DNA of 64,000 nt from Aporrectodea caliginosa (taxonomy: Eukaryota; Annelida; Clitellata; Crassiclitellata; Lumbricidae). The notes under the pieces were generated by a model, which had not been told where the DNA came from, did no database searches, and saw only the letters and a list, made by a program, of their open reading frames with translations. The stretch is from NCBI GenBank assembly GCA_020284085.1, contig JACEVL010000699.1, positions 1-64,000 on the forward strand, in the 5' to 3' direction. A program made the position numbers and the translations under genes. This document shows, one piece after another, positions 24,577 through 35,620 of the stretch. Positions within the stretch are counted from its first letter, which is position 1, and each line of letters starts with the position of its first letter.

Positions 24577-24845
24577 ACTTGCCGGGGGTCTGATAGCGCA
24601 TTGGATAACACACTGGCATATAGAGTGAGAGGTACCGAGGTCGAGTCCGTAGGCGGCCATGCTTTGTAGGCTGCTATTAGCGCCGTGTATTGCAGGCTGT
24701 CTGTTCTGTTAGTAGTTAAGATGTATGTTTTCTGTCATTAATTTTTGTGTTCATGTGAATTGTTTCAATTGCATAACTGTACACTGTAACCGGTTGCGGT
24801 TTCTCAACCGGGTTGTTTCAATAAAGAATATTATTCTTATTCTAT
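24577..24845 (+). mobile_element. tRNA-derived SINE
   Basis: TAGCGCATTGG resembles an RNA polymerase III A box (at about 24594) and GGTCGAGTCC resembles a B box about 45 bp further on, the spacing of a tRNA. The unrelated body ends with AACCGGTTGCGG ... CAATAAAGAATATTATTC. The same tail type (TAACTGGTTGCGGTCTGTCA, AAAATAAAACGAAT) recurs at 46990-47040. No full tRNA cloverleaf can be folded from it. Confidence 0.6.
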
Positions 24846-25329
24846 CAGCCTCTGGAGGGCAGACTTCTTTGTATGTAGGTTGATAATAATACCGGAGATC
24901 GCTGAGTAGATCAGTTATATTTTTACCGACTATAAACCGGCCACAAGACTTCCCCTTATTAACACCGACTGACCAACACCGTTAATGCTTTACGAACTTG
25001 AAAACACCACAGACGAACTTTTATTTGAGACCGATTCGTAAATGAAACGACCCCACAGAGCATTCCCACGCTTGCAGCCGCTCAAAATCTTCAGAGACAT
25101 TTTGACAACAAGATTACTATAACTACTAATTTTGCGATATTGCGCTAGTCAACTTTGGTCGCAATCGCGATGAAATAGAAACGCAAACAAAACAGCTAAT
25201 AATTAACTGCCGCACTACTGCTGGGTTAGTTCACGCATGAAAAATCCGGGGCGAACATAGGTTATTATTTATAGCACATGTTTTCGTTCTCATGTAGGCT
25301 ATGAGTAGTGGAAGAAGTGCGGAAATGGG

Positions 25330-25457
25330 GGGCCAGTTCCGAAGCACTGCGGATATGAGGGCCAGTTCCGAAGCACTGCGGATATGAGGGCCAGTTCCGA
25401 AGCACTGCGGATATGAGGGCCAGTTCCGAAGCACTGCGGATATGAGGGCCAGTTCAA
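25330..25457. repeat. Tandem repeat, 29-bp unit, about four copies
   Basis: The unit begins GAAGCACTGCGGATATGAGG and ends GCCAGTTCC. It is nearly perfect and forms the outer edge of the inverted-repeat arm that follows. There are no spacers, so it is not a CRISPR array. Confidence 0.93.
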
Positions 25458-25900
25458 ACCCATGGCTGGTATGGGAGCCAATTCAAACCCGTGGTTGATA
25501 TGGGAGGCAATTCAAGTGGAAGGAGTGTATTTTCTGGAGCCAATTCAAAGGTCACAATGATGTAATCAGCTAGAAACGACTGTATTTTCTGGCGACAGTT
25601 CAAAGGTCAATCTATGACATCAGCGTGAAACACACACCCAACTAAAGCGGCGAGAGAGTCATTTCAAGGGTCGTTCTTCTTAGTGCCTCGCCGCCGCCTA
25701 CCACCCCACTCCAATCATTGCATCAGCTTTTACAAACATTGACCGCGTATGCGCATTGAACCACTGTATAGTTTAGCTGGGAGGGTCGTTTCAAGGGTCT
25801 CTCTCTTCGGAGTTCCAGTGCCTCCCCCTCCCCCTCCCCCTTCCAAGGTGACTCTTGTTTTTGTGTGGAAGCCAGAGCAGCCGGCCAATTGGAAGCCTAC
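25435..25900 (+). repeat. Arm A of a long inverted repeat (partner 37703-38166)
   Basis: About 460 bp from GAGGGCCAGTTCAAACCCAT to CCAATTGGAAGCC recur in inverse order and orientation at 37703-38166. Shared blocks include the inverse of GAACGACCCTTGAAATGACT, GGTAGGCGGCGGCGAGGCAC and AACAAGAGTCACCTTGGAAG. A third partial copy in the inverse orientation lies at about 40165-40480. The arms are 11.8 kb apart and enclose the ankyrin/SOCS exon and the PC4 gene. Confidence 0.88.
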
Positions 25901-28221
25901 TACAATTCTCTAAACATTACTTTATTGGACAAAAGTTAACTTGGACATAATTTGCACACGTAGGCAAAATTTTACGAGAGCATTCTCTGCGCACGTCCAG
26001 CCAGCTAAGCTTTGCACAAGCATTGTTTTACAAGGGCGACTAAGCCCAATTTATTAATCATTAAATACAAATTGTGTTCTTTTACTCTATAGGCCTAGCC
26101 AAGCTGCTATAACCGGTGTATTTGTGCGTTTACACATAGGCATGCTGCGTTGGGCTCGCATACATTTACTATACACATTAAGGCTATTTTATTAGTCATT
26201 AGACACAAATCGCATGGTTTTTGAATTTGGGCTCATCATTTTACACTTAGTTAGCAAACGCGCTGCTAGGTTTGACGTGTTTACAAGGCTGAACTAATCT
26301 CAATGAATATTCATTTGGCCAACTTCCCTTTACACGTAGTGTGGAAGCCAAGACATGCAGCCTTTGCGCTCTCGCATGCCATTACACCTCTCGCCATTTA
26401 GCACGGAATATTTAGTTGTTGTTATGTGTTTTTGAATGGCGATACAAACTTTTACCACTTAAAATCATGCTTAGTGAGTTCACACACAGCCGGTTTATAA
26501 CTCAGACTTATAATTTTCTAGAGAATTTTGACACTTAAGATGTGCATTTACACGTTGAACCTATGTTCTTTCTTCGGAGTATGGAGAGGCGTTTTGACTA
26601 GTGTGCTTTTACCACAAATTAGCGAGAGATGTAAAATTAAAGTTAGCAACTTAGATTTACTCTAGCAATGCGGAAGCTGGGTCTTCTTGCAATTTTGAAA
26701 GAGGGCACAGAGCTCGCTTTTTTCAACTTTTTGCAAAGCACACAGTTGTCTTTGCTCTATCGCGTTGCCCAACTGCGCACGCATTCATGGCTTAAACGGA
26801 AATTAGCAACCGTCTTTACACGCAAAATATCGATATATATGTAGAATCTTAGCTGTCTTGCATTTTGAAAGCCGGCTCTTCATCAGTATTTCATTACTTG
26901 CTTCACAGACATAACATCCTTTAACGCCAACTCGAAGTCTTCTTCATCGCCCTTTTCGCTCACTAGAAACTTCAGAACCGCTCGTAGCAAACTCATGTGC
27001 AGTTTTTACATTTAATGCTTAGTATATTTCAAATTAGAGAATAACAGTCGCATAAATTTTCTTATCAGGTTGCTTTACAGTGTGAAGGTGCACGTTAGTT
27101 TTACAGGAGACGAAGTCGGTAATGGCAATCAACAGTTTTTAGTTGTGCAAAAATTTCAAGAATTGGTTCTTAATTCTGAAAAATCTCAAATTCTTTGAGA
27201 TTCAGGTGGCATGGAAAAACCTCAATTGGGTAATTTTGCTTAGCAAGCGACTTTTACAGAGATAGAGAGGCAGAGAGAGAGAGAGAGAGAGGGAGGGTGA
27301 GACGTCTTTCGGCAGAGAACCGTGTTAGGCTTTTCTCCATGGTATGGAGGGGTGTTTCAAGAGCTCGCTTGGCGCATTTTTACATTTGACAGCTTACACT
27401 TATACAATTTTAAGCTTTTCACAATTCAATAGCCCTTTACTCAATAGAAAGTCCCAACTATGGTTCACATATTTAGGTCTGGTGAGGTGGTTTTGTCGTG
27501 CATGTTTGAAAGAATACAAAAATTTAGCTGTAATTATTCATTACTTTCGCAGCGCGTTAGCCTTCTATAGCAAGACACGTAGGTTTAATGTTATCAGATT
27601 ATGCTTAATCTACCCATGGGCATGCTGAGCCGACGTGCATTTTGAAAGACGACGCAATTATTTGCATCATCTCCAGGCCTTTAACTAAAACTCGCATTCA
27701 AAGCTAGCTTGACAGACTTAGCAATTCTTTTTACTTCTAAGGCATAGCCATCAACCACTTCTTTCTCTCTAGGATCTCAATTACAACACGAAACGTGTTT
27801 TTGAGAGCACTTTTAAGACTGTTGGCTTGCAATTACTCGATTGTCAAGCAAAAAATACACTCACATAGACAGCAAAGTCGTATTAAATCTCAAGTGTACA
27901 CGCTTTGTCAATATGGATGGCTTCTTAAGTTATTCGATTGTTGAGGTTTGTGTTAAGTTTTCTAGTCTGAAAAGATGGTGACTGTGCGTTAAACTGATGT
28001 CATTTTAAGAGACATAGCAAACAAGGTGTTTTTAAAAGCGCCAAAGACCCATGAATGAGAGCGAAAAATTAAGGCTTTTCTGTGAACTGAAGACTAGCTA
28101 GTCGGTTAAACTTAGGATATCCGCAGCTTGTATGTCTATATTTCTGAAGCATTGCTCAACGAATTTGCGTGTTTTTAGTTGACATTAATAAAATTGAATG
28201 AACGCATGTACAGTGCTTCTA
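25901..28221. other. Non-coding repeat body B
   Basis: No coding sequence is supported (plus 27344-27628 has no domain). The stretch has short recurring phrases such as GAAAG plus AGAGCTCGC and a GA-rich run at 27263-27292. The part from about 28.0 kb on is homologous, in direct orientation, to 39.6-40.1 kb. Confidence 0.5.
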
Positions 28222-29043
28222 CACTGTGTCCACGATAAAGTAGAACACTAGACTTTGTGAAATATCTTGGTCAATTGTAGTGTTATAAGTACTAAATTTG
28301 GTCACTTGAACTTCAGTCTATTCCATCTATACCCTGCAAATTTTATTACAATTGATGCAACGGTTACGAGGATATACCCTTATGAAATTGGGTGGTTCAG
28401 GAACCAAGTTACCGAACAGTAAAACGCATCGACAGATGCGTGCGCGGCTGATCCACCTGACCCAGCATCAGTTCTTCGACAGCATTGGTATAATTTTCAT
28501 TGTGTTCGTAACGCCCGATCTCGTGGTTTCCTTGCAACTGATCCGGTTGTGGCAATCTTTTTAACAGCTTGCTGACACCATCTAGGGACAAATCTTTCAT
28601 TGGAAAATCTGTAATGAGTCTCCTTGCGCCATACCCCTTCGTCCGTCTCAACTCCTTGATTAAAATCTTGTCATCTGCACTGAAAACCATTTCTTTACAA
28701 CCAACTACTGTTACTTAAAACAGGTCTCGTAGTGTAGCCTAACTGTTTCCGAAAATGACGCTTATAAACAACAGCCTATACAAAAGTATACATGTATCCT
28801 CTGCGGTAGCCAGAAAAATGACGTCATTCAATGCGTTTTACTGTTCGGTAACTTGGTTCCTGAACCACCCAATTTCATAAGGGTATATCCTCGTAACCGT
28901 TGCATCAGTTGTAATAAAATTTGCAGGGTATAGATAGAATAGACTGAAGTTCATGTGCACCAAATTTAGTATCTATAGTACTACAATTGACCAAGATAAT
29001 TATTTCACAAAGTCTAGTGTTCTACTTTATCGTGGACACAGTG
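28222..29043 (-). mobile_element. Tc1/mariner-type element with 210-bp inverted repeats
   Basis: TA at 28220-28221 and 29044-29045 flanks CACTGTGTCCACGATAAAGT and its inverse. The inverted repeats run about 210 bp on each side, to the shared AACGCAT near 28430 and 28833, and differ at scattered positions. The only coding relic is a minus-strand frame at 28409-28690 whose MVFSADDKILIKELRRTKGY and SLDGVSKLLKRL parts match the helix-turn-helix N-terminus of mariner-type transposases. The catalytic part is gone. The element split an older direct repeat shared with 39.7 kb. Confidence 0.9.
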
Positions 29044-29210
29044 TATATTCGATTGCTAAGACACGATAAACGCATATGAGCTTGCTAATGTTGCTGCTCT
29101 TCGGTTGAGCAAAGGCCTTTTTCATACTAATCCACCAACTTTACATGTTTCAAGTGTTTAAAAATGAGGTTTTAATCGATTTGCCGGTCGTTCTCTGCTT
29201 GAACGCTGAA

Positions 29211-29233
29211 GAGTCACAGCATAGCTGTGACTC
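29211..29233 (+). ncRNA. Hairpin, left copy, with compensated stem changes
   Basis: GAGTCACAGC-ATA-GCTGTGACTC is a perfect 10-bp stem. The homologous copy at 39950-39972 has two changed pairs, both compensated. A GGC-repeat tract follows in both copies. Whether it is transcribed is unknown. Confidence 0.4.
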
Positions 29234-29238
29234 CGTTG

Positions 29239-29266
29239 CGGCGGCGGGGGCGGCGGCGGCGGCGGC
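29239..29266. repeat. (GGC)n repeat
   Basis: A short GGC run directly follows the hairpin, as it does in the homologous copy at 39988-40020. Confidence 0.85.
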
Positions 29267-29589
29267 CTCTAACGATGCTAACACTGTATACAAGCTACTC
29301 AGTACATGTCCAACTCTTATAATTTTTGTCGTTTAGACGGCGAACAGAGTATCAAACATGAAATTCTCTAAAGCTCATTTGCTTGAATTTCCTCTTTAAG
29401 TATGAGTCCTGGCACAACTTGGGTTAACTCACTCATTGAGTAGTGCTAATCGTGCTCTCTCTTGAATTTTTTCTGAAACCTTAACCTGTGAACTTCCAAA
29501 ATTTGTAAACTTGAGAGTGTGAAACGACAAAAGTTTTGAATGCTGAAAGATGACAACTTGATGGATGAGAAATTTAAAATGTGTCATCA

Positions 29590-29680
29590 CAAAGTTCTGA
29601 AAACAGAAAGCTGGTAACCAAAGTTCTGAAAACCGAAAGCTGCTAACCAAAGTTCTGAAAACAGAAATCTGGTAATCTGT
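29590..29680. repeat. Minisatellite, about 29-bp unit, three copies
   Basis: AAAGTTCTGAAAACAGAAAG followed by CTGGTAACC is repeated three times with few changes. Its inverse resembles the TTCAGAAC-type minisatellite at 38.6-39.5 kb. Confidence 0.8.
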
Positions 29681-30302
29681 AGCAATGAATAGTGCATTAC
29701 ACAAACGTTAAACTCAGAAAGATGGGAACGCAAAGTTTTGGAAAGCTGAACGATGTGAACCTTTGCTATAGGTTTTACGTTTTGTTTGGATAGTGGCGTT
29801 TTAAAGTTGTTGCAGCCGCAGCATCAGCTGATGTCGAAGCAGTTAAACATGTTCGCACTCCAAAAGCGTCGTCGTCGGTGTTGTGTTGAAATGGAATGTG
29901 CCCAACGCTCCGTGCGCCCCCACAGCTGCTGCTACAGACCCCAACAGCTGCTGCTACAGCAGATTCTACAGCTGCAGATACCTCTAAAATAGCTGCCGCT
30001 ATTAAAAGCCGTCAATTCAAAATTTAAAGAAGACTTGTGTAAGCAGCTGGTTGCAAAATATCGAATTAAACTTTCGGCAACACCAACCCTGTGGCAAATA
30101 GAAAAGGCTTAAGCTGCTTCATATCAAACGAGTTGTAATTCAGTAAGTTCAGTTAAATTGGCATGACTCGGTTTGCAACGCCTGGCCTGCCAACTCCACT
30201 AGAAGCCGTGAACCCTCGCAGCCAGCACACAGCAGCCGCTCACGCCACATGTGTATGTATGTAATAATAATATGTGTAATAATAATAATATGATACGTTG
30301 AC

Positions 30303-30376
<74 letters not shown>
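30303..30376. repeat. (AT)n microsatellite, left half
   Basis: A 74-bp AT repeat. It is continued at 32485-32542, so one AT tract was split by the transposon between them. Confidence 0.95.
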
Positions 30377-30379
<3 letters not shown>

Positions 30380-32484
30380 GGTGTTTTTAAGGTACATGTG
30401 ATATTTTCAACTCAAATATTTTTTATCGGCCTCATCGAATTATTATGCCAATACATATATAAACTCCATATCTGAAACTATAGCCTGATAGGTGATTATT
30501 TAGGACTTGCTCAAGGCGACCGAAATTAGAAGAGAGAGCGATGGAAAGATCAATAGCAGTTGCGGAGCGAGAGGAACGTTATCGTGCAAGCACAGCTGTA
30601 TCGACGGACGTTTCTCTGTTGGAAACATCATCTGAAGAAGAGGAGTCATCAGCTTTAGCTCAGAAAAAGCCAGAACCGTTGACGTTTGCTTGGCCACAAA
30701 GTGACAGAGGGGAACAATCTCTGTATAGTTACACGTTATGTTGCACCAGCTCTAGATCGCATCAGAACCAGCTGCTCAAAAGCCTCTCATGTTTTATCTG
30801 CTCTCGCTGCATCAAATCCATATGCAGAACCAGCTGGTGAGCTCATCATCGGTCCTTCAGCGATCCATCGAGCAAGGAAAGATAACCGCGCAGCCCTGGC
30901 AGCAATGATTCGTGAATCTTTCAATCCGAAGGCTCTTACTATCCACTGGGACGGCAAGATCATGTCAGATGTTACAGTTACAGGACGAGGGTGTGTCGAT
31001 CGCCTTCCAATAATGGTATCTGGTAAGGATGTGTCCAAGCTATTGGCCATCCCCAAACTCCAGTCTGGTACAGCTCCCGTCAAGGAAGATGCGTGTTTGG
31101 CCAGGATCAGAAGTTAGGGGTTGACCGAATCGTGGCCGTGTTTCGACACAACAGCGAGTAACACGGATTGAAAGGGCGGTGTATGCATGAAGATGGATGC
31201 TGAATTAGGAATGGACCTCTTGTACCTTGCCTGTCGTTATCATGTTTCTCAAATAGTTCTGGACAAGGTTATTTTACTGCATGATTCTGTAAGAATTCGG
31301 TGAAGAACTCTTCAGTCATTTTCGTGCCTTCAGGCCGCAAATCGATCAGGCCAAGTATCGCACACAAGTGGAGAGTAAAGATGGAGCACAACGTGTCACA
31401 GAAATTCGAGTCTTCGAGACAATGTTATCACCTTAAGCCTTTGCATTGTAGCAACTGAGTACTGAATACAACAGAGACGACTACAAAGAGCTACTAGAAC
31501 TAAGTCCAGGTACCCAAAGGCATTTCAGTGCGCGCATTGGGTGGCACTGCGATCTATGTGATCAAGATGTTGCTTTTTATAGAGCTGTTTCCCATTCAAC
31601 AACGCTAGAGCACACAGAGGACATATCGACAATGCTACTGGAAAAAGGTGAGGAATCATCTACTTCGAGTGTTGCCTTTGTGATAACAACTTACGTGAAG
31701 TAGGCCTACTAGTTCAATGAAACCCCCAATGAACGATCTTCGATTCTTGAAGAAAATCCACACTTACACAGACAGGAAATCTCACAGGTCAACCTGCAAT
31801 CTCCCTACACCCTTGTGACGATTCAGTCACCGAAAAAGCTGAGGCATGGTCTACAACATGCTCAACAATCCGATGAATCCCCAACGAGGTTTCCTCCCAT
31901 ACAATGCACCTATATATAAAAGCACTACCGGATTTCTTCACCGCTTCTACCACCAAAATATCCCAGATCCTTGGATTGGATGACTTGGTCAAGACCAGCA
32001 ACAATGGGAGTCAAAACAATCATATAGAGAGACAAAAGATCATATTCGTCCTATGAATATGATCCTATGAGTCACGAACGATTTGACGGAGAAAGGAGCG
32101 ACCCTCATTCAGTCCTACAATGAAGCCCTGGCTGTTTCGAAATGAGGAACCGAAACATTTGTTCTACAAATGGTCGAGTATCATTGAAACAAATTTTCAC
32201 AGACAGTAAAGGGAATAAATAAATAAATTACAAATAACTGAAAGTATTTCCTTTGATTTTGCCTTATATTTTATGCGTAAGTGTTTAAATTTGCTTTTTA
32301 ACCGTGAAAATTGCAATGTATCACAATGCTTTCTAAGTGATAATTCTTACGGGGCTTTGAGCAAGTTCTAAATCTATTCCGATTTTCATCTAATTTGGCA
32401 AATGACAATGTTTCTCAAGGTGGAACACAAAAACAGCAAGGCCGATATCAATTTTGAAACTTCAGGATATTTAGACACACCCTA
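30377..32484 (+). mobile_element. Divergent 8-bp-duplication transposon, copy 1
   Basis: The ends TAGGGTGT and ACACCCTA lie inside an AT tract (ATATATAT on both sides). ATTTAGGACTTGCTC near the left and GAGCAAGTTCTAAAT near the right are subterminal inverted repeats. Coding relics, in several frames: DRIRTSCSKASHVLSALAAS and AIHRARKDNRAALAAMI; LTIHWDGKIM at 30938-30967; VDRLPIMVSG; CFDTTASNT at 31139-31165; YLACRYHVSQIVLDKV at about 31215-31260; and DYKELLELSPG at about 31470. Conserved Asp in IHWDG and FDTT and the C-x2-H motif suggest a DDE-type transposase with a hAT-like C-x-x-H segment. Many stops show the copy is dead. Confidence 0.72.

Positions 32485-32542
<58 letters not shown>
32485..32542. 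repeat. (AT)n microsatellite, right half
   Basis: The continuation of the AT tract interrupted by the preceding transposon. Confidence 0.93.
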
Positions 32543-32547
<5 letters not shown>

Positions 32548-32809
32548 CATATGCGTCTACTCTACTTATAATTGCTGCTTCGGCTATGTAAATCGTTGGA
32601 CACTGGTAATACAGCGTGCCCTATTGTTCATTGAACCTACAGAGAGCTGTAAAGTCCGAGTAGACACGCAGAAATTGCAGTGGGCGTGTTTCTTCGGTGG
32701 TAACTTATTCACAAAGTCCAAAATGACTCGATTGGACTGATGCCCAGGTGCAACAAACTGTGTGTGTGACATAATGAAGTTTAAAATATGTCATAGTAAA
32801 GGCTTTATA

Positions 32810-33685
32810 CACCGTGTCTCAATAAAAACTGTGCAAAATTGTTTCTGTCAGAACTTCGTCAATTTTCCACCAATTTTAATAAGTTTTGGTAGGTAGATGT
32901 ACCAATTTTCATATAACGCTTAAATTTTAACAATTAGAGTGCTCAGATTTTGTTCATCAATTTGCTAGAGGGCGTCAAAGTGAATGGGGCATACTATCGC
33001 GACAACCTTCTTGCCCAGAAGCTACTGCCAGATATACGCCGGATATCCCAGGGCGACTTTTTTGGCTTTCAACAGAATGGCGCCCCTGCGCATCGAGCAC
33101 GCGACACTGTCTTTTCCTGGAGCGAGAAACGCCCGACTACATAACTCCAACACTGTTACCGCCGAATTCACCGGATCTTAACCCAGTCGACTATAGCATA
33201 TGGAGTGTGCTGCAGGAGAAGGTTTACCGCTCCAGAATAGCCAACGCCGACGAACTCAAAACGCGTCTGATCGACGTGTGGGCGCTCTTTGACCAGTCGA
33301 TCGTTGATGCTGCTATCGGCCAGTGGCGTCGCCGTCTAAGCGCTTGTGTCCGTGTAAGCGGGGCACATTTAATTGTTATGACAGATCTGCTTAAAAGTGT
33401 TAGAATTGGTGCTCGAAATGTGCCCCGCTTACACGGACACAAGCACTTAGACGACGACAAAATCTGAGCACTCTAATTGTTAAAATTTAAGCGTTATATG
33501 AAAATTGGTACATCTGTGTTTAACAAGGTAGTGCGGTGATATGAGTCAGATGAGGTGGAAAATTTATGTATAGCATAAAATTTCAGCCATTTTGCCATCT
33601 ACCTACCAAAACTTATTAAAATTGGTGGAAATTTGACGAAGTTCTGACAGAAACAATTTTGCACAGTTTTTATTGAGACACGGTG
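32810..33685 (+). mobile_element. Tc1/mariner element with C-terminal transposase remnant
   Basis: TA (32808-32809 and 33686-33687) flanks CACCGTGTCTCAATAAAAAC and its inverse. Inside, the catalytic C-terminal part of a mariner-type transposase can be read: KVNGAYYRDNLLAQKLLPDI, FQQNGAPAHRARDTV, then in other frames PNSPDLNPVDYSIWSVLQEK and VDAAIGQWRRRLSACVRV. The usual FQQDGAPAH aspartate is Asn here, and the frame breaks near 33115. The N-terminal DNA-binding half is deleted, so the left terminal repeat runs straight into the catalytic part. A 37-nt palindrome (33334-33370 and 33416-33452) sits before the right repeat. Confidence 0.93.
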
Positions 33686-33742
33686 TAGATATACGCATAA
33701 TTCTACTAGAATATTTATATAGCTCTTCTATTTGACGCTGAT

Positions 33743-34252
33743 GTGGTGTTTTGGAACTCCGATTCCAGTGTGGTGGATTTACTTCTAAGCAACAACGCAG
33801 ATGTCAACTGTAGTAATAGAAGTGGATTCACTGCACTGGATGTGGCAATTCAACAGGAGAACTTTGAGGTTATGTTGAGGTTGCTAAGTATAAATGCACA
33901 AGTGTATATAACCGAAGCTGATAGGATTACAAGAATATCTCTCTTCGCTAGGAGTCTGCTAATTACTTCGTGCCCTCGAGTGTGTAGATTGTTCGTTAAC
34001 GGAGGGGCGTTGAGCAGTAGAGAGGGTTGGCTATTTGACACCATGCCAAATAATATAGCCGAAAACGAGTCAACCATGTGTATTCTTAAAAATTTCAGAG
34101 AAACTATACCAACACTACACGACCTGTGCTTGATATCAATCCGAGAAAGTTTGTCGTTAACTGGAAAATTCCAAGAGGCTATTAATGCTCTCGATTTGCC
34201 AAAAACATTGAAGCAGGATATACTCAAAATTGTTGATGTAGAAGATTATTAA
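33743..34252 (+). CDS. Terminal exon of an ankyrin-repeat and SOCS-box protein
   Basis: The frame gives the end of an ankyrin repeat region (VDLLLSNNADVNCSNRSGFT, then ALDVAIQQENFEVMLRLL). A divergent middle follows, then a C-terminal SOCS box: TLHDLCLISIRESLSL fits the BC box that binds Elongin B/C, and LDLPKTLKQDIL fits the Cullin-5 contact box. ASB-type proteins recruit ankyrin-bound substrates to Cullin-5 ubiquitin ligases. GATTCCAG ending at about 33768 is a plausible splice acceptor, so the true exon may begin there and the Met at 33743 be fortuitous. Upstream ankyrin exons were not found in the window. The intron before it carries the mariner element that ends at 33685. TATAAA near 34426 may serve as a weak poly(A) signal. 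Only 160 or so residues are seen, so the gene could be partial. Confidence 0.75.
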   Translation: MVFWNSDSSVVDLLLSNNADVNCSNRSGFTALDVAIQQENFEVMLRLLSINAQVYITEADRITRISLFARSLLITSCPRVCRLFVNGGALSSREGWLFDTMPNNIAENESTMCILKNFRETIPTLHDLCLISIRESLSLTGKFQEAINALDLPKTLKQDILKIVDVEDY

Positions 34253-34548
34253 ATGATGCGAAAATCATAATACTCAATACTCAGTTTATTATTTCGTCTA
34301 TTCTATTTAGTTTAGCTTAATATCATATATGTGAACAGACTCTCATATTTTGATGCAGATTCATCTAATTTGTTTGTTTGTATGTAAAATTGTCATTATA
34401 CATTACATGTGTTTGTCATTAATCATATAAAGTTTAAATGTAAGTACAATTTGGATGTTGCTCTAAGATTCTAAACAACCACAACGAGATTACTTGGTTT
34501 CATTATTTCTGTTTCAAACAAACTCACAATGAATTGTGAAGCTTTAAG

Positions 34549-34917
34549 GAAGAAGAAGAAGAAGAAGAAGAAGAAGAAGAAGAAGAAGAAGAAGAAGAAG
34601 AAGAAGAAGAAGAAGAAGAAGAAGAAGAAGCAGAAGAAGAAGAAGAAGAAGAAGAAGAAGAAGAAGAAGAAGAAGAAGAAGAAGAAGAAGAAGAAGAAGA
34701 AGAAGAAGAAGAAGAAGAAGAAGAAGAAGAAGAAGAAGAAGAAGAAGAAGAAGAAGAAGAAGAAGAAGAAGAAGAAGAAGAAGAAGAAGAAGAAGAAGAA
34801 GAAGAAGAAGAAGAAGAAGAAGAAGAAGAAGAAGAAGAAGAAGAAGAAGAAGAAGAAGAAGAAGAAGAAGAAGAAGAAGAAGAAGAAGAAGAAGAAGAAG
34901 AAGAAGAAGAAGAAGAA
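34549..34917. repeat. (GAA)n microsatellite, about 370 bp
   Basis: About 123 GAA units with a single CAG interruption near 34631. It lies between the convergent 3' ends of the ankyrin/SOCS exon and the PC4-like gene. The poly-Lys frame across it is an artefact. Confidence 0.98.
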
Positions 34918-35050
34918 AGAATGATTATCGAGTTGATGTAAAGTCTAATAGAGAAGAAGCAGAAAGCGTACTACACTCCATTCCACACTATGGTTTAAAG
35001 AGTTTCCTATAACTAGCAAGAAAAGGAAGTCATGTTCCATTTCACTAAAC

Positions 35051-35056
35051 TTTATT
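35051..35056 (-). terminator. AATAAA poly(A) signal of the PC4-like gene
   Basis: AATAAA on the minus strand lies about 70 nt past the PC4-like stop codon, a normal 3' UTR distance. Confidence 0.7.
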
Positions 35057-35124
35057 AAAGTTAACAACGATTTACGTAGCTCTCTAATTAGCAATTAAAC
35101 CACTCGCGAAGAGCAGTCAAGTTC

Positions 35125-35612
35125 TTAGCCTTTCGACTCACTAGCTTCTAGTCCAAGCGCAAACGGGTTACACTCTACACAGTTCAAATAACCCAACTGA
35201 TTGGCATGATCATCTCTCGAGTAACATGGTTTCGATGTTTTAAGTTCGGGTAAACAATCCTGTAGTTCACGAATTCGTACGAATAACGAGTCCCATTCAT
35301 CCAATTTCAGAGCAATACCACTTCGTGTGGGGCGCTCTTTGGTGGCGTTTGGAGGGAGGAAATAGCGACGGATGTTGACGCATCGGAAAGCTTTGGAGAT
35401 TGAAACGTAGTAACGTCCTCCGACATGTCGATAAAAGTCGACCGGTCGAGCTGCTTTGAGTAGATCCACGCTTCTGTCCATATCGTCCAGTTGTCGGATG
35501 AACATGGCCCACCTCGTTTTGTTGAACGAAACGCCTTTCTTGGTGGGATAGAGCTTTCCGTTGGCCTCATCGTATTCACGAATGTGTATCATCAGTTCGT
35601 CATTGTACATGG
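35125..35612 (-). CDS. Double PC4-domain protein, main coding exon (3' part)
   Basis: The 161-codon open part holds two PC4-like (p15/Sub1) modules. First: MIHIREYDEANGKLYPTKKG with VSFNKTRWAMF, then a linker DRSVDLLKAARPVDFYRHVG. Second: YYVSISKAFRCVNIRRYFLP with PTRSGIALKLDEWDSLFVRI. A Cys-containing tail (NQLGYLNCVECNPFALG) follows. PC4 domains bind single-stranded DNA and act in transcription or repair; the double form is known to me from marine invertebrates. The Met at 35610 is probably not the original start. Joined to the pieces at 37353-37399 and 37526-37579, the protein would be 198 residues. The split is made by the transposon at 35621-37344. The gene ends at 35125 with a nearby AATAAA. 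Confidence 0.85.
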
Positions 35613-35620
35613 ATGCAGAT

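Noticed and set aside
24577..24665. A functional tRNA gene
   Set aside because: Only A- and B-box-like motifs are present; the acceptor and anticodon stems do not form, and a SINE body and tail follow.
25330..25457. Direct repeats as a CRISPR array
   Set aside because: The units are contiguous with no unique spacers, and the genome is animal.
30541..31117. A host gene at 30.5-31.1 kb
   Set aside because: It lies inside a transposon with inverted ends, and its motifs recur in the other two copies.
34529..34924. A 131-residue poly-Lys open frame
   Set aside because: A translation of the GAA repeat; no protein context.
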